From Candidatus Omnitrophota bacterium (GTDB lineage Bacteria; Omnitrophota; Gorgyraeia; 2-01-FULL-45-10), in contig JAPLMG010000303.1 of assembly GCA_026387165.1 (NCBI GenBank), positions 1-9,273 of the forward strand: 9,273 bases of DNA, read 5' to 3'. Below the pieces are notes generated by a model. The model had not been told where the DNA came from and made no database searches. It saw only the letters and a program-made list of their open reading frames with translations. The translations under genes and the position numbers were made by a program. Below, in pieces: positions 1 to 6,189 of this stretch (position 1 is the first letter of the stretch; each line of letters opens with the position of its first letter).

Positions 1-750
1 CTTCTTCATTATCGTTCCCTTGAAGAAGTTCATCTGCGGGCTGCCGATAAACCCGGCGACGAATCTGTTGACCGGTTTATCGTAAAGATTTATAGGATCA
101 GCTATCTGCTGGATCACGCCGTCTTTCATTACGACGATCCTGTCGCCCATGGTCATCGCCTCGGTCTGGTCGTGCGTAACGTATATCATCGTGGTCTGCA
201 GGCGTATGTGGAGCTTCTTTATCTCCATCCTCATCTGGACGCGCATCTTCGCGTCAAGGTTGGACAGGGGTTCGTCGAATAAGAATACGAGCGGCTTTCT
301 TATGATGGCGCGGCCCACCGCCACCCTCTGCCTCTGGCCGCCGGAAAGCTCCCTCGGGCGCCTGTGCATAAGATCCTCTATTCCCAATATATTGGCAGCT
401 TCTTTGACGCGCGCGTCGATCTCAGGCCTGGGATATTTTCGCAGCTTCAGCCCGAATGCCATATTCTCGTAGACGGTCATGTGCGGATAGAGAGCGTAAT
501 TTTGGAATACCATGGCGATGTTTCTGTCTTTGGGAGGGACATCGTTGACGCGCTGGTCGCCGATATAGACGTTGCCTTCGGTGGCCTCTTCGAGGCCCGC
601 GATTATCCTTAAGGTAGTGGACTTGCCGCATCCGGATGGGCCGACAAGGACGACGAACTCTTTACTCTCGATGCCAAGATTGATGTCCTTTATGGCCCAG
701 ACATTGCCCGGGAACGCTTTAGATACTTTCTGCAGACTTACCTGTGCCAT
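1..750 (-). CDS. ABC transporter ATP-binding protein, MalK/UgpC/MsmK type (3' end outside window)
   Basis: ATPase subunit of an importer of the maltose / sn-glycerol-3-phosphate / multiple-sugar class; it would hydrolyse ATP on the cytoplasmic face of the membrane to drive uptake. The reading frame starts at ATG 748-750 (MAQVSLQKVSKAF...) and stays open to the window edge, giving 250 residues of a family that is usually about 360. Visible motifs are Walker A GPSGCGKST (residues 37-45), the signature LSGGQRQR (from 135), Walker B with DEP (D159-E160) and the switch histidine in THDQTEA (H193). The last residues (VAGFIGSPQMNFF) are the typical junction into the C-terminal TOBE/OB regulatory domain, most of which is cut off. 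Only a weak ribosome binding site (GGAT) precedes the start. No permease or binding-protein gene is in the window, so the substrate cannot be given. The gene lies 98 nt downstream of accD across a palindromic spacer. Confidence 0.93.
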   Translation of the reverse strand, partial: MAQVSLQKVSKAFPGNVWAIKDINLGIESKEFVVLVGPSGCGKSTTLRIIAGLEEATEGNVYIGDQRVNDVPPKDRNIAMVFQNYALYPHMTVYENMAFGLKLRKYPRPEIDARVKEAANILGIEDLMHRRPRELSGGQRQRVAVGRAIIRKPLVFLFDEPLSNLDAKMRVQMRMEIKKLHIRLQTTMIYVTHDQTEAMTMGDRIVVMKDGVIQQIADPINLYDKPVNRFVAGFIGSPQMNFFKGTIMKK

Positions 751-768
751 AAGTTATCCACATTGGCA

Positions 769-834
769 GCCCGGGCTTCCCCGCCCTCGAAAACCACGCA
801 GGCGGTCTTCCCGCTTCGCGGGAAAGCCTGGGCT
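769..834. repeat. Imperfect inverted repeat with REP-like GC hairpin between accD and the ABC ATPase gene
   Basis: The core is a 7-bp perfect stem, TTCCCGC (808-814) with GCGGGAA (818-824) and a 3-nt loop. It sits inside a wider imperfect palindrome in which AGCCCGGGCTTCCC (769-782) faces GGGAAAGCCTGGGCT (820-834). The core resembles the palindrome at 6959-6978 downstream of dnaK. No T-tract follows on the minus strand, so it is better read as a dispersed palindromic repeat than as a terminator. Confidence 0.6.
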
Positions 835-848
835 ACCAATCACTTTCT

Positions 849-1694
849 TTAGAAGTAGGTCAATATCTTTGAAAGGGTCTCTTTCATGTTCTTTCTGTGA
901 ACTATCATATCTATGAGGCCGTGCTCGAGCAGGAACTCCGACTTCTGAAATCCCGGCGGAAGTTTCTGCCGTATCGTCTGCTCTATCACGCGCGGGCCCG
1001 TAAATCCTATCAATGCTTTAGGTTCGGCTATTATAAGATCCCCCAACGACGCGAAGCTCGCCATGATACCGGCCATGGTGGGATTCGTCAATATGGATAA
1101 AAACAGGCAACCGGCCTTATTGTGCCTGCTCAACGCCGCCGAGGTCTTCGCCATCTGCATCAGCGAGTAGAGCCCCTCATACATACGGGCGCCGCCGCCC
1201 GAACCTGAAATTATTATTAACGGATATTTTGTCTCTGTGGAACGCTCAATCGCCCGCGTAAGCTTCTCCCCCACGACAGAGCCCATCGAGCCCATGATAA
1301 AACGCGAATCGGTAACGCCGAGAACTACCTTGCGCCCGTTTATGGCGCCCTCGCCCGTAACTACGGCATCCTTAAGGCCGGTAAGCTCCTGGTCTTTCTT
1401 CAGCTTCTCTTTATATGTCTTGGGCCCTTCAAATGATATGGGGTCGAGCGACACCATATCGGGATCCGTCTCTTTAAAACTTCCTTCGTCAAGAGTGGCC
1501 TTCACCCTCTCGTTGGCATCGAGAGTAAAATGAGAATTGCATTTAGGGCATACGCGCATATTCTCATCGAGCTTCTTATTGTAGATGAGCTCTTTGCACT
1601 CTTCGCACCGCGTCCAGAGATCGCTCGGTATATCTCCCCGCCTCTTGGCGACTTTAACTATAGTATATTTGGGTTTTTTGTGGAATAGGGGCAT
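849..1694 (-). CDS. accD: Acetyl-CoA carboxylase carboxyltransferase subunit beta
   Basis: Beta subunit of the carboxyltransferase that moves the carboxyl group from biotin to acetyl-CoA, making malonyl-CoA for fatty acid synthesis; it works in the cytoplasm with AccA. At 281 residues it is close to the usual 280-305. The N-terminal zinc ribbon is complete (C30-x2-C33, C49-x2-C52). The crotonase-fold core carries the acyl-CoA-binding glycine loop SGSGGGARMYEG (163-174) followed by SLMQMAKTSAAL (177-188), and later FTGPRVIEQT. The glycine loop has one more residue than the Escherichia coli form (SASGGARMQEG). The ATG start is backed by a GAGG Shine-Dalgarno sequence with 6-nt spacing. accA is not next to it in this window. 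The gene lies 135 nt downstream of the corrinoid gene across repeats and may have its own transcription. Confidence 0.97.
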   Translation of the reverse strand: MPLFHKKPKYTIVKVAKRRGDIPSDLWTRCEECKELIYNKKLDENMRVCPKCNSHFTLDANERVKATLDEGSFKETDPDMVSLDPISFEGPKTYKEKLKKDQELTGLKDAVVTGEGAINGRKVVLGVTDSRFIMGSMGSVVGEKLTRAIERSTETKYPLIIISGSGGGARMYEGLYSLMQMAKTSAALSRHNKAGCLFLSILTNPTMAGIMASFASLGDLIIAEPKALIGFTGPRVIEQTIRQKLPPGFQKSEFLLEHGLIDMIVHRKNMKETLSKILTYF

Positions 1695-1717
1695 TGTCGC
1701 CTCGTAGTAGCATCTTT

Positions 1718-1738
1718 CGTATTGCGTATTGCGTATTG
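1718..1738. repeat. Tandem heptamer, three copies of CGTATTG
   Basis: CGTATTG is repeated three times without interruption, with a further CG after the third copy. It lies 24 nt upstream of accD, between the accD ribosome binding site and the palindrome at 1745-1776. It is too short to be a CRISPR array. It could be a slippage-prone microsatellite in the accD leader. Confidence 0.7.
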
Positions 1739-1744
1739 CGCCTG

Positions 1745-1776
1745 CCCCGTACCCGAGCGAAGCGAGCGGTACGGGG
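1745..1776. repeat. Palindromic element, family A, intergenic copy
   Basis: Arms CCCCGTACC (1745-1753) and GGTACGGGG (1768-1776) are perfect inverted repeats around a 14-nt loop of the CGAGCGAAGCGAG type. Read on the minus strand, it matches the plus-strand element at 3102-3133 inside the DUF1015 gene at 28 of 32 positions by my own comparison. It is therefore a copy of the same dispersed palindrome. Confidence 0.75.
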
Positions 1777-1801
1777 TACAGCGTATATCGTTTACGCTGT
1801 A
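1777..1801. repeat. 9-bp hairpin next to the family A palindrome
   Basis: TACAGCGTA (1777-1785) pairs perfectly with TACGCTGTA (1793-1801) around a 7-nt loop. It directly abuts the palindrome at 1745-1776, and both lie between the corrinoid gene and accD. No run of T follows on the minus strand, so intrinsic termination is not supported. The tandem hairpins might act as an mRNA stability or processing element, which is inference. Confidence 0.6.
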
Positions 1802-1829
1802 CGCACGACGCAATGCACTGTACGATAAC

Positions 1830-2474
1830 CTACCGCTTCCCTAAAAGCTCCTTAGCTTTGTCGACTGCTGTCGCGGCGTCTTTGGCGTAACTGTCGGCGC
1901 CGATGGAATCGGCAAAGACCTGGGTGATCGGAGCTCCGCCTACGATTATCTTAACTTTATCACGAAGGCCCGATTCTTTCAATACTTTAATGGTATCCCT
2001 CATAGCGCCCATGGAAGTCGTAAGTAACGATGACATCGCTATTATATCGGGTGATTTTGCCTGCACTATTTCCAGGAATTTACCCGGAGGGACATCGATG
2101 CCTAAGTCCACTACTTCGAAGCAGGCGCCTTTCAGCATCATGCTCACTATATTCTTACCTATATCATGGAGATCACCCTTAACGGTCCCTATAACAACCT
2201 TACCGGCTGATCTTATCCCGCATGCGGTGAAGTGCGGCTCGAGTATAGCGATACCTGCGTGCATGGCTCTCGCGGCGATCAGGACCTCGGGGATAAATAT
2301 CTCATTGGCCTTGAACTTTTCACCGATCGCGTTCATGCTCTTTATAAGCCCGTCTTCAAGGATCGCTTTTACGCTTAGGCCTTTACCGAGCGCCTCCTTA
2401 GTCAGCTCGGCTACACCATTCCTGTCGCCCTTAGCGAGGAGATCCTGAATATTTTTCAATATATCGTCTTGCAT
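1830..2474 (-). CDS. Corrinoid (B12-binding) methyl-carrier protein, MtbC/MttC-like
   Basis: Small corrinoid protein of the kind that carries a methyl group on cobalamin between two methyltransferases. At 214 residues it has the standard two-part build. Residues 1-85 form the helical cap domain (GDRNGVAELTKEAL, IGEKFKANEIFIPEVLIAARAM). Residues 90-214 form the Rossmann-like B12 domain. The lower cobalt ligand motif D-x-H-x-x-G is intact (D101, H103, G106 in KGDLHDIGKN), followed by the SSLLTTSM strand and the VGGAPITQ nucleotide-loop segment. The start is ATG 2472-2474, with only a weak purine stretch upstream. The preceding DUF1015 stop codon is 7 nt away, so translational coupling is likely. 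No substrate-specific methyltransferase (MttB, MtbB, MtaB or MetH type), corrinoid reductive activase or second methyltransferase lies in the window, so the methyl donor is unknown. Confidence 0.93.
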   Translation of the reverse strand: MQDDILKNIQDLLAKGDRNGVAELTKEALGKGLSVKAILEDGLIKSMNAIGEKFKANEIFIPEVLIAARAMHAGIAILEPHFTACGIRSAGKVVIGTVKGDLHDIGKNIVSMMLKGACFEVVDLGIDVPPGKFLEIVQAKSPDIIAMSSLLTTSMGAMRDTIKVLKESGLRDKVKIIVGGAPITQVFADSIGADSYAKDAATAVDKAKELLGKR

Positions 2475-2481
2475 GTTATTC

Positions 2482-3828
2482 TTACATTTTTCTTATCACA
2501 AGCCCCGAAAGCGGCTTGGGATAAAAATATGTCGCCTTCCTCGGCATCTTCTCGCCGTGTTCGGCTATCTTTTTCACCTGTGTAACTTTTGTAGGGTTCA
2601 AAAAGAAGGCTATGTTAAAGCCGCCCTTGTCGATCCCTTTAAAGGCCTCGCCCGGGTCCTTGACAAATTCTATGTTATCATCTTCATCGCTTATTCCCAA
2701 GACATATTGAAGTATAAACAGATGCAGTATAGAGACGTCGAGGCTCTTCCAGTCCGCGGAACCTTCGCCCATGAAAGTTTTAGCCTTATTAAAATCTTTG
2801 AGCTTTAGCACATAATACCCGCCCTGTACCGGAGCGGCGGAGCCGCGACTGGTACAGGGCAGATACATCCCGAACGCGTGGCTTGACCTTAAATAGCCCA
2901 ATCTCGCCAATAGCTTTTTTCTGGTGGGTAACTTTTCGAATATAAAATATTTGCGCAGCTTTTCTATTATCTCTTCCTTGCTTAATCCGCGCGCATCTTT
3001 TATAAGTCTGTGCGTAGGCATTATCAGGAGCGACTTCTCTTCAAGCTCCACAAAATATGCCATGAAGAACTTTGAGTTATCTATTAAACTTTGCGAGGCA
3101 CCCTGTACCACTCGCTTCGCTCGGGTGCAGGGCACGCTCTTCTCGATCAGTTCACGCGCGTAATTTTTTGATGTTTCATAACGATGGTGGCCGTCCGCTA
3201 TGAAGATATCCTTTTTGCTCATTAAGCCTTCTATATCTCCTATTGCGTCTTTATCTGTGAGTGCCCACACCCTGTGCCTGACGCTATCGATAGTTACATC
3301 AATAAAAGGCTTCGTCTTTTTGGAGAAGGCTCTTAATATGTTATTCACTTTATGTTTGGCGTCTTCGTAAAGCATGAATATTGGGCTCAAGTTAGCTTTG
3401 ACCGCCCGCATGAGACGAAGCCTGTCTTCTTTCGGCGCCTTCAATGTCTTCTCATGAGGTAATACTTTCTTATCCTCAAGATCGAGCTCCATGAGGCTTA
3501 TGAAACCTATTCTGTCTATTTTCCTGCCGTCATACGTGTAAGTCTGGGTATAAATATATATAGCGGGAACGCTCTCTTCCATCAGGATATTTTCCCTTAA
3601 CCAGAATTTGAAGTCTGATGCGGCGCGCGTATAGCGGTTATCGGTCTGTGTATCGCCATCTTTCACTTTCCCCAGGATCAGCCTTACAATGTTATTTTCA
3701 TGAATTCTATAGAGCTTATCCTGCATATCCGGCGCAATGACATCGTAGGGAGGCGCGACAACTTTTGATATCTTCTTTATCTTCTTATTATTGTAGACTA
3801 CGGCCTTAAACGGTCTTATCGATGGCAC
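2482..3828 (-). CDS. DUF1015 family protein carrying two palindrome-encoded peptide inserts
   Basis: Member of the DUF1015 (COG4198) family, whose biochemical role I cannot state. Family landmarks run from end to end: SIRPFKAVVYN (3-13), VAPPYDVI (24-31), LPHEKTLKAPKEDRL (123-137), ADGHHRYET (211-219), PTHRLI (271-276), DVSILHLFILQYVLGI (364-379) and the terminal MPRKATYFYPKPLSGLVIRK. The length, 448 residues, is somewhat above the roughly 400-430 I expect. Two segments account for most of the excess: residues 232-244 (VPCTRAKRVVQGA) and 323-337 (LPCTSRGSAAPVQGG). Both are translations of palindromic DNA elements. The start is GTG (3826-3828), supported by AAGGAG 10 nt upstream and by the conserved N-terminus. 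The first 23 nt overlap the end of the VanZ-like gene, and the corrinoid gene follows after 7 nt, so the three genes probably form one transcript. Confidence 0.92.
   Translation of the reverse strand: MPSIRPFKAVVYNNKKIKKISKVVAPPYDVIAPDMQDKLYRIHENNIVRLILGKVKDGDTQTDNRYTRAASDFKFWLRENILMEESVPAIYIYTQTYTYDGRKIDRIGFISLMELDLEDKKVLPHEKTLKAPKEDRLRLMRAVKANLSPIFMLYEDAKHKVNNILRAFSKKTKPFIDVTIDSVRHRVWALTDKDAIGDIEGLMSKKDIFIADGHHRYETSKNYARELIEKSVPCTRAKRVVQGASQSLIDNSKFFMAYFVELEEKSLLIMPTHRLIKDARGLSKEEIIEKLRKYFIFEKLPTRKKLLARLGYLRSSHAFGMYLPCTSRGSAAPVQGGYYVLKLKDFNKAKTFMGEGSADWKSLDVSILHLFILQYVLGISDEDDNIEFVKDPGEAFKGIDKGGFNIAFFLNPTKVTQVKKIAEHGEKMPRKATYFYPKPLSGLVIRKM
2821..2860. repeat. Palindromic element, family A, inside the DUF1015 gene (copy 2)
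   Basis: A 10-bp perfect outer stem, GCCCTGTACC (2821-2830) with GGTACAGGGC (2851-2860), encloses a second 5-bp stem, GCGGC/GCCGC. On the coding strand it reads L-P-C-T-S-R-G-S-A-A-P-V-Q-G-G (residues 323-337). It falls between the HAFGMY and YYVLKLK strands, where the family normally has a short turn. The reading frame is kept open. Confidence 0.8.
3099..3135. repeat. Palindromic element, family A, inside the DUF1015 gene (copy 1)
   Basis: Imperfect palindrome with arms CCCTGTACC and GGGTGCAGGG around a CTCGCTTCGCTC centre. On the coding strand it reads V-P-C-T-R-A-K-R-V-V-Q-G-A (residues 232-244), just after the ADGHHRYET motif in a region that varies among family members. It is close in sequence to the intergenic copy at 1745-1776 and uses the same reading frame as the copy at 2821-2860. 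Confidence 0.8.
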
Positions 3829-4207
3829 GACTATTCTTCTCCTTATGCATGGATAACATGGCCCCTGACAAAGAGCCTATTATATCAGAAAATATATCAA
3901 AAATATCGGAAGATCTTCCCGGAACGAAGCGCTGATGGAATTCATCGAGGGCGCCGTATATTGATGCTATCAGGATAGATAACAAAAGGATGAACTTGAA
4001 GTTGACTTTATCGGAGGAGTTCGCGAACGCTCTGATTAAAAGAGCACCGAGGATGAAGTATTCGACGAAATGGAACAGCTTATCTATGTTCGGAAAGTCG
4101 ATCTTCGGCAAGTCCTCTGCGCGGATAGAGGAGGAATAGTATATCAGGGTCATCCAGAGGACCACCGGAGTCCAGAACCATAGAATTAAAGCTATTTTTC
4201 TAAACAA
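3806..4207 (-). CDS. VanZ-like family membrane protein
   Basis: Small integral membrane protein of the VanZ-like family. The family is named after the teicoplanin-resistance protein VanZ, but most members, including this one, have no known function. Four hydrophobic segments are visible in 133 residues: about 5-24, 44-62, 70-87 and 102-118. The family motif DEFHQRFVPGRSSDIFDIFSD (88-108) lies between the third and fourth; its E, H, Q and R-S-x-D residues are the conserved ones. The start is assigned to TTG (4205-4207), because this keeps the first membrane helix whole and no ATG exists upstream in frame. The next candidate, M19, would remove that helix. The ribosome binding site is weak, so the exact start is uncertain. 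The 3' end overlaps the DUF1015 start by 23 nt. Confidence 0.87.
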   Translation of the reverse strand: MFRKIALILWFWTPVVLWMTLIYYSSSIRAEDLPKIDFPNIDKLFHFVEYFILGALLIRAFANSSDKVNFKFILLLSILIASIYGALDEFHQRFVPGRSSDIFDIFSDIIGSLSGAMLSMHKEKNSRAIDKTV

Positions 4208-4229
4208 TTCTATCTTTCTAAAAAAAGTG

Positions 4230-4275
4230 CCAGGTACCGGGTCAAAAAGCGCCTGACCTCTTTTTCTTTGACCCC
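4230..4275. repeat. Intergenic inverted repeat between fmdB-like and vanZ-like genes (GGGTCAAA/TTTGACCC)
   Basis: GGGTCAAA (4240-4247) and TTTGACCC (4267-4274) are perfect inverted repeats around a 19-nt middle. They follow a CAGGTACCGG segment. The middle includes the 15-mer AAAAAGCGCCTGACC (4244-4258), which recurs exactly at 6566-6580, so this is part of a dispersed repeat. A T-run does occur on the minus strand, but only about 20 nt past the stem, so it is not a convincing terminator. Confidence 0.55.
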
Positions 4276-4283
4276 TTTTTCTT

Positions 4284-4598
4284 TTAATCCCGAGCTTTTG
4301 TCGTCCCTCGACCTTGCTCGGGACGATCCTGAGCCTGTCGAAGGGTCGAAGGATTTGACGGGCAGTTTTTGCAGTCGGACGGACAGGATGGTTTAGGACT
4401 GCTGTCAGAGCCTGATTTCTTCTTATAATCGGTATCGTAAAAACCCGTGCCCTTGAATATTACGCCGCTTCCCGGGCTTATCAGGCGATGGGTCTTGCCG
4501 CCGCATTTCGGGCATTTCCGTATCTTGGTCTCCGTCATGCTGTGAAATATATCGAAATGTTTTTTACATTTATCGCATTCGTATTCGTATGTCGGCAT
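4284..4598 (-). CDS. FmdB/putative regulatory family zinc-ribbon protein with repeat-encoded tail
   Basis: Small zinc-ribbon protein of the FmdB family. The name comes from a proposed formamidase regulator, but the molecular role is not established. Residues 1-60 are a complete domain: MPTYEYECDKC opening, C8-x2-C11 and C29-x2-C32 as the metal-binding knuckles, then HRLISPGSGVIFKGTGFYDTDY. A low-complexity stretch with three further cysteines (C72, C76, C79) follows. The last 21 residues (84-104, beginning TLRQAQDRPEQ) are the translation of a palindromic repeat rather than family sequence, so the natural stop has probably been lost or displaced. The ATG start has a clear AAGGAG Shine-Dalgarno 5 nt upstream. 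The gene is 110 nt downstream of dnaJ, across another inverted repeat, and 76 nt upstream of the vanZ-like gene. Confidence 0.9.
   Translation of the reverse strand: MPTYEYECDKCKKHFDIFHSMTETKIRKCPKCGGKTHRLISPGSGVIFKGTGFYDTDYKKKSGSDSSPKPSCPSDCKNCPSNPSTLRQAQDRPEQGRGTTKARD
4301..4352. repeat. Palindromic element, family B, forming the 3' end of the fmdB-like gene
   Basis: This is a double hairpin. The first part is bounded by TCGTCC (4301-4306) and GGACGA (4321-4326). The second runs from CCTGAGC (4328-4334) to GTCGAAGGGTCGAAGG (4337-4352). The same layout occurs at 6862-6917, where the first 26 positions agree at 23 by my comparison. Here it is read as coding sequence (residues about 83-99 of the FmdB-like protein). 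Confidence 0.75.
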
Positions 4599-4623
4599 TG
4601 CAACTCCTTATAGCTTATCGTTC

Positions 4624-4708
4624 GTTGTGTTTGTTGCGCTTATTGTGTTTGTTGCGTTAAACTGTCGAACACAATAAACTCTACAAACGCAATAAACACA
4701 ATAAACAA
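4624..4708. repeat. Imperfect inverted repeat of GTTTATTGTGTTTGTTGCG-like units between dnaJ and fmdB-like gene
   Basis: The left part holds two direct near-copies of TTGTGTTTGTTGCG (4624-4637 and 4643-4656). The right part (4685-4708) carries the inverted version, AACGCAATAAACACAATAAAC, ending just before the dnaJ stop codon. The arms can fold over a roughly 26-nt loop. The stem is AT-rich and has no T-tract after it, so its role (terminator, processing site or plain repeat) is open. Confidence 0.55.
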
Positions 4709-5881
4709 TTATCTAAACAGCCTCTTCATCTTCTCCACGAACGACTGGGACAATGGCCCGGGGTTCCGCTCGGAAGCCTTGGCAAGTTCTTTTAAGATCC
4801 TCTTCTGGTCCCCGGTAGGATTGGATGGCACATCTATCTGGACCTTCACTAATTGATCGCCCCTGCCGTAGTCGTGCAGATGCGCGATCCCTTTATTCCT
4901 TAATCTGAACGACCTGCCGCCTTGAGTGCCGGCGGGTATCTTAAGTTTTATCTTGCCTTCGAGAGTCGGCGCTTCCACTTCTCCGCCTAAGGTAGCGGTT
5001 ACAAAATCTACGGGAACTTCACAGTATATGTCGGCTCCGTGACGTTCGAATATCTCATGCGGTTGAACGTGCATAACGAGGTAAAGGTCGCCGCGCCGGG
5101 CGCCCCTCTCTCCTGCTTCGCCTTCACCGTGAACCCGCAGGCGCGAACCTGTATCCACTCCGGCCGGTATCTTTACCTTTATGTTTCTCTTTGCCTTGAC
5201 CCTGCCGCGGCCGCCGCAGGTAGAGCACGGGGTTTTAATAACGGTCCCCTCGCCGCCGCATCTGTCGCAGGTCCTTACCACATTGAAGAATCCGCTCGAG
5301 GAGCTTACCTGCCCGTGACCGCCGCAGTATGAACAGCGCTCTTTCTTTGAGCCGGGCTTGGCGCCAGTGCCGCCGCATGCTTCGCATGCTTCGTGGCGCG
5401 GAATAGTGATGGTCTTCTCCGCGCCGAATGCCGCGTCATCAAATCTTATCTCTATCCGGTATTCCAGGTCCGAACCGCGTCCGGCACTACCACGCCGGCC
5501 TGTGCCGCCGAACGAACCGCCGTATACATCACCACCTACACCGAACGATCTAAAAAGATCACCGATATCTACTTCGCCGAATATATCCTTGAGGTCGTCG
5601 AAATGGTGGAAGTCCTGCCATTCAAACCCGCCCTGTTTGAAGGAATTGTCCACTCCCGAATGGCCGTACTGGTCGTAGGTGCTCTTCTTCTGTGGATCGA
5701 TGAGGACCTCATAGGCCTCCGACATCTCCTTAAACTTCTCTTCGGCCTCTTTCTTCTTATCCGGGGTTACCCTGTCCGGATGATATTTGAGCGCTAGATT
5801 CCGGTATGCCTTCTTTATATCGTCGGCTGCGGCACCCTTCGATATGCCGAGTATCTCGTAATAATCGCGCTTAGTGGTCAT
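4709..5881 (-). CDS. dnaJ: Chaperone protein DnaJ (Hsp40, type I)
   Basis: Hsp40 co-chaperone that binds unfolded proteins, passes them to DnaK and stimulates DnaK's ATPase. At 390 residues all type I parts are present. The J domain (about 5-72) contains the essential HPD at 34-36. A Gly/Phe-rich region (about 73-136) includes FGEVDIGDLFRSFG and GGSFGGTG. Four CxxCxGxG zinc repeats are intact: C166/C169, C183/C186, C205/C208 and C219/C222. The C-terminal substrate-binding domains (about 229-365) contain IPAGVDTGSRLRVHGEGE and KIPAGTQGGRSFRLRNKG. The ATG start is preceded by a purine-rich AAAGAGAG, and the start matches family N-termini. The gene begins 20 nt after the 94-residue unknown gene, so it is probably co-transcribed with the DUF5674 pair; dnaK lies further upstream on the same strand. 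Confidence 0.97.
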   Translation of the reverse strand: MTTKRDYYEILGISKGAAADDIKKAYRNLALKYHPDRVTPDKKKEAEEKFKEMSEAYEVLIDPQKKSTYDQYGHSGVDNSFKQGGFEWQDFHHFDDLKDIFGEVDIGDLFRSFGVGGDVYGGSFGGTGRRGSAGRGSDLEYRIEIRFDDAAFGAEKTITIPRHEACEACGGTGAKPGSKKERCSYCGGHGQVSSSSGFFNVVRTCDRCGGEGTVIKTPCSTCGGRGRVKAKRNIKVKIPAGVDTGSRLRVHGEGEAGERGARRGDLYLVMHVQPHEIFERHGADIYCEVPVDFVTATLGGEVEAPTLEGKIKLKIPAGTQGGRSFRLRNKGIAHLHDYGRGDQLVKVQIDVPSNPTGDQKRILKELAKASERNPGPLSQSFVEKMKRLFR

Positions 5882-5901
5882 TTCTCTCTTTCATAACTTC
5901 T

Positions 5902-6186
5902 TTAAGCAAGACGGGCACGGTGTGTTAAAATATTCGCCCATGTAAACATAGTTTCCGCCCATATCGGATCCATACGTACATTTTTTCTATGATCATTGAA
6001 TGTATTTAGGAAAAGATCAAACGTCCTTTGAAATTTTTTCGACTTCGGCGCTTTATCCAGCGCAGCGATAAACTTCTCAGTTTCTTTCATAAATTGCTCA
6101 AGCCTCGCGCGGCGACCTTCACAGGCCCATCTGCCTATTCGTCCCAAATTAACCGCTATATTGAGAGTCAGTTCCTGTGCATTCAT
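5902..6186 (-). CDS. Uncharacterised small helical protein, partner of DUF5674 gene
   Basis: A 94-residue protein that I cannot assign to a named family. It has no signal peptide or membrane segment and no cysteine pair. The sequence looks almost wholly alpha-helical, with many basic residues. Residues 1-32 form an amphipathic stretch (LTLNIAVNLGRIGRWACEGRRARLEQF), and the C-terminus ends in FTWANILTHRARLA. These two stretches echo each other (W-A ... R-A-R-L). The ATG (6184-6186) begins 3 nt after the DUF5674 stop with no clear Shine-Dalgarno of its own, which points to translational coupling. dnaJ follows after 20 nt. The position between dnaK and dnaJ is unusual. A two-gene module with DUF5674, possibly toxin-antitoxin-like, is inference only; no catalytic motif is seen. 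Confidence 0.8.
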   Translation of the reverse strand: MNAQELTLNIAVNLGRIGRWACEGRRARLEQFMKETEKFIAALDKAPKSKKFQRTFDLFLNTFNDHRKNVRMDPIWAETMFTWANILTHRARLA

Positions 6187-6189
6187 GAT

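Noticed and set aside
1718..1738. CRISPR array from the heptamer repeats
   Set aside because: Repeats are 7 nt with no spacers and no cas genes.
1903..2448. 181-codon open frame on the plus strand opposite the corrinoid gene
   Set aside because: The minus-strand frame has intact B12-binding motifs; the plus frame has none and no ribosome binding site.
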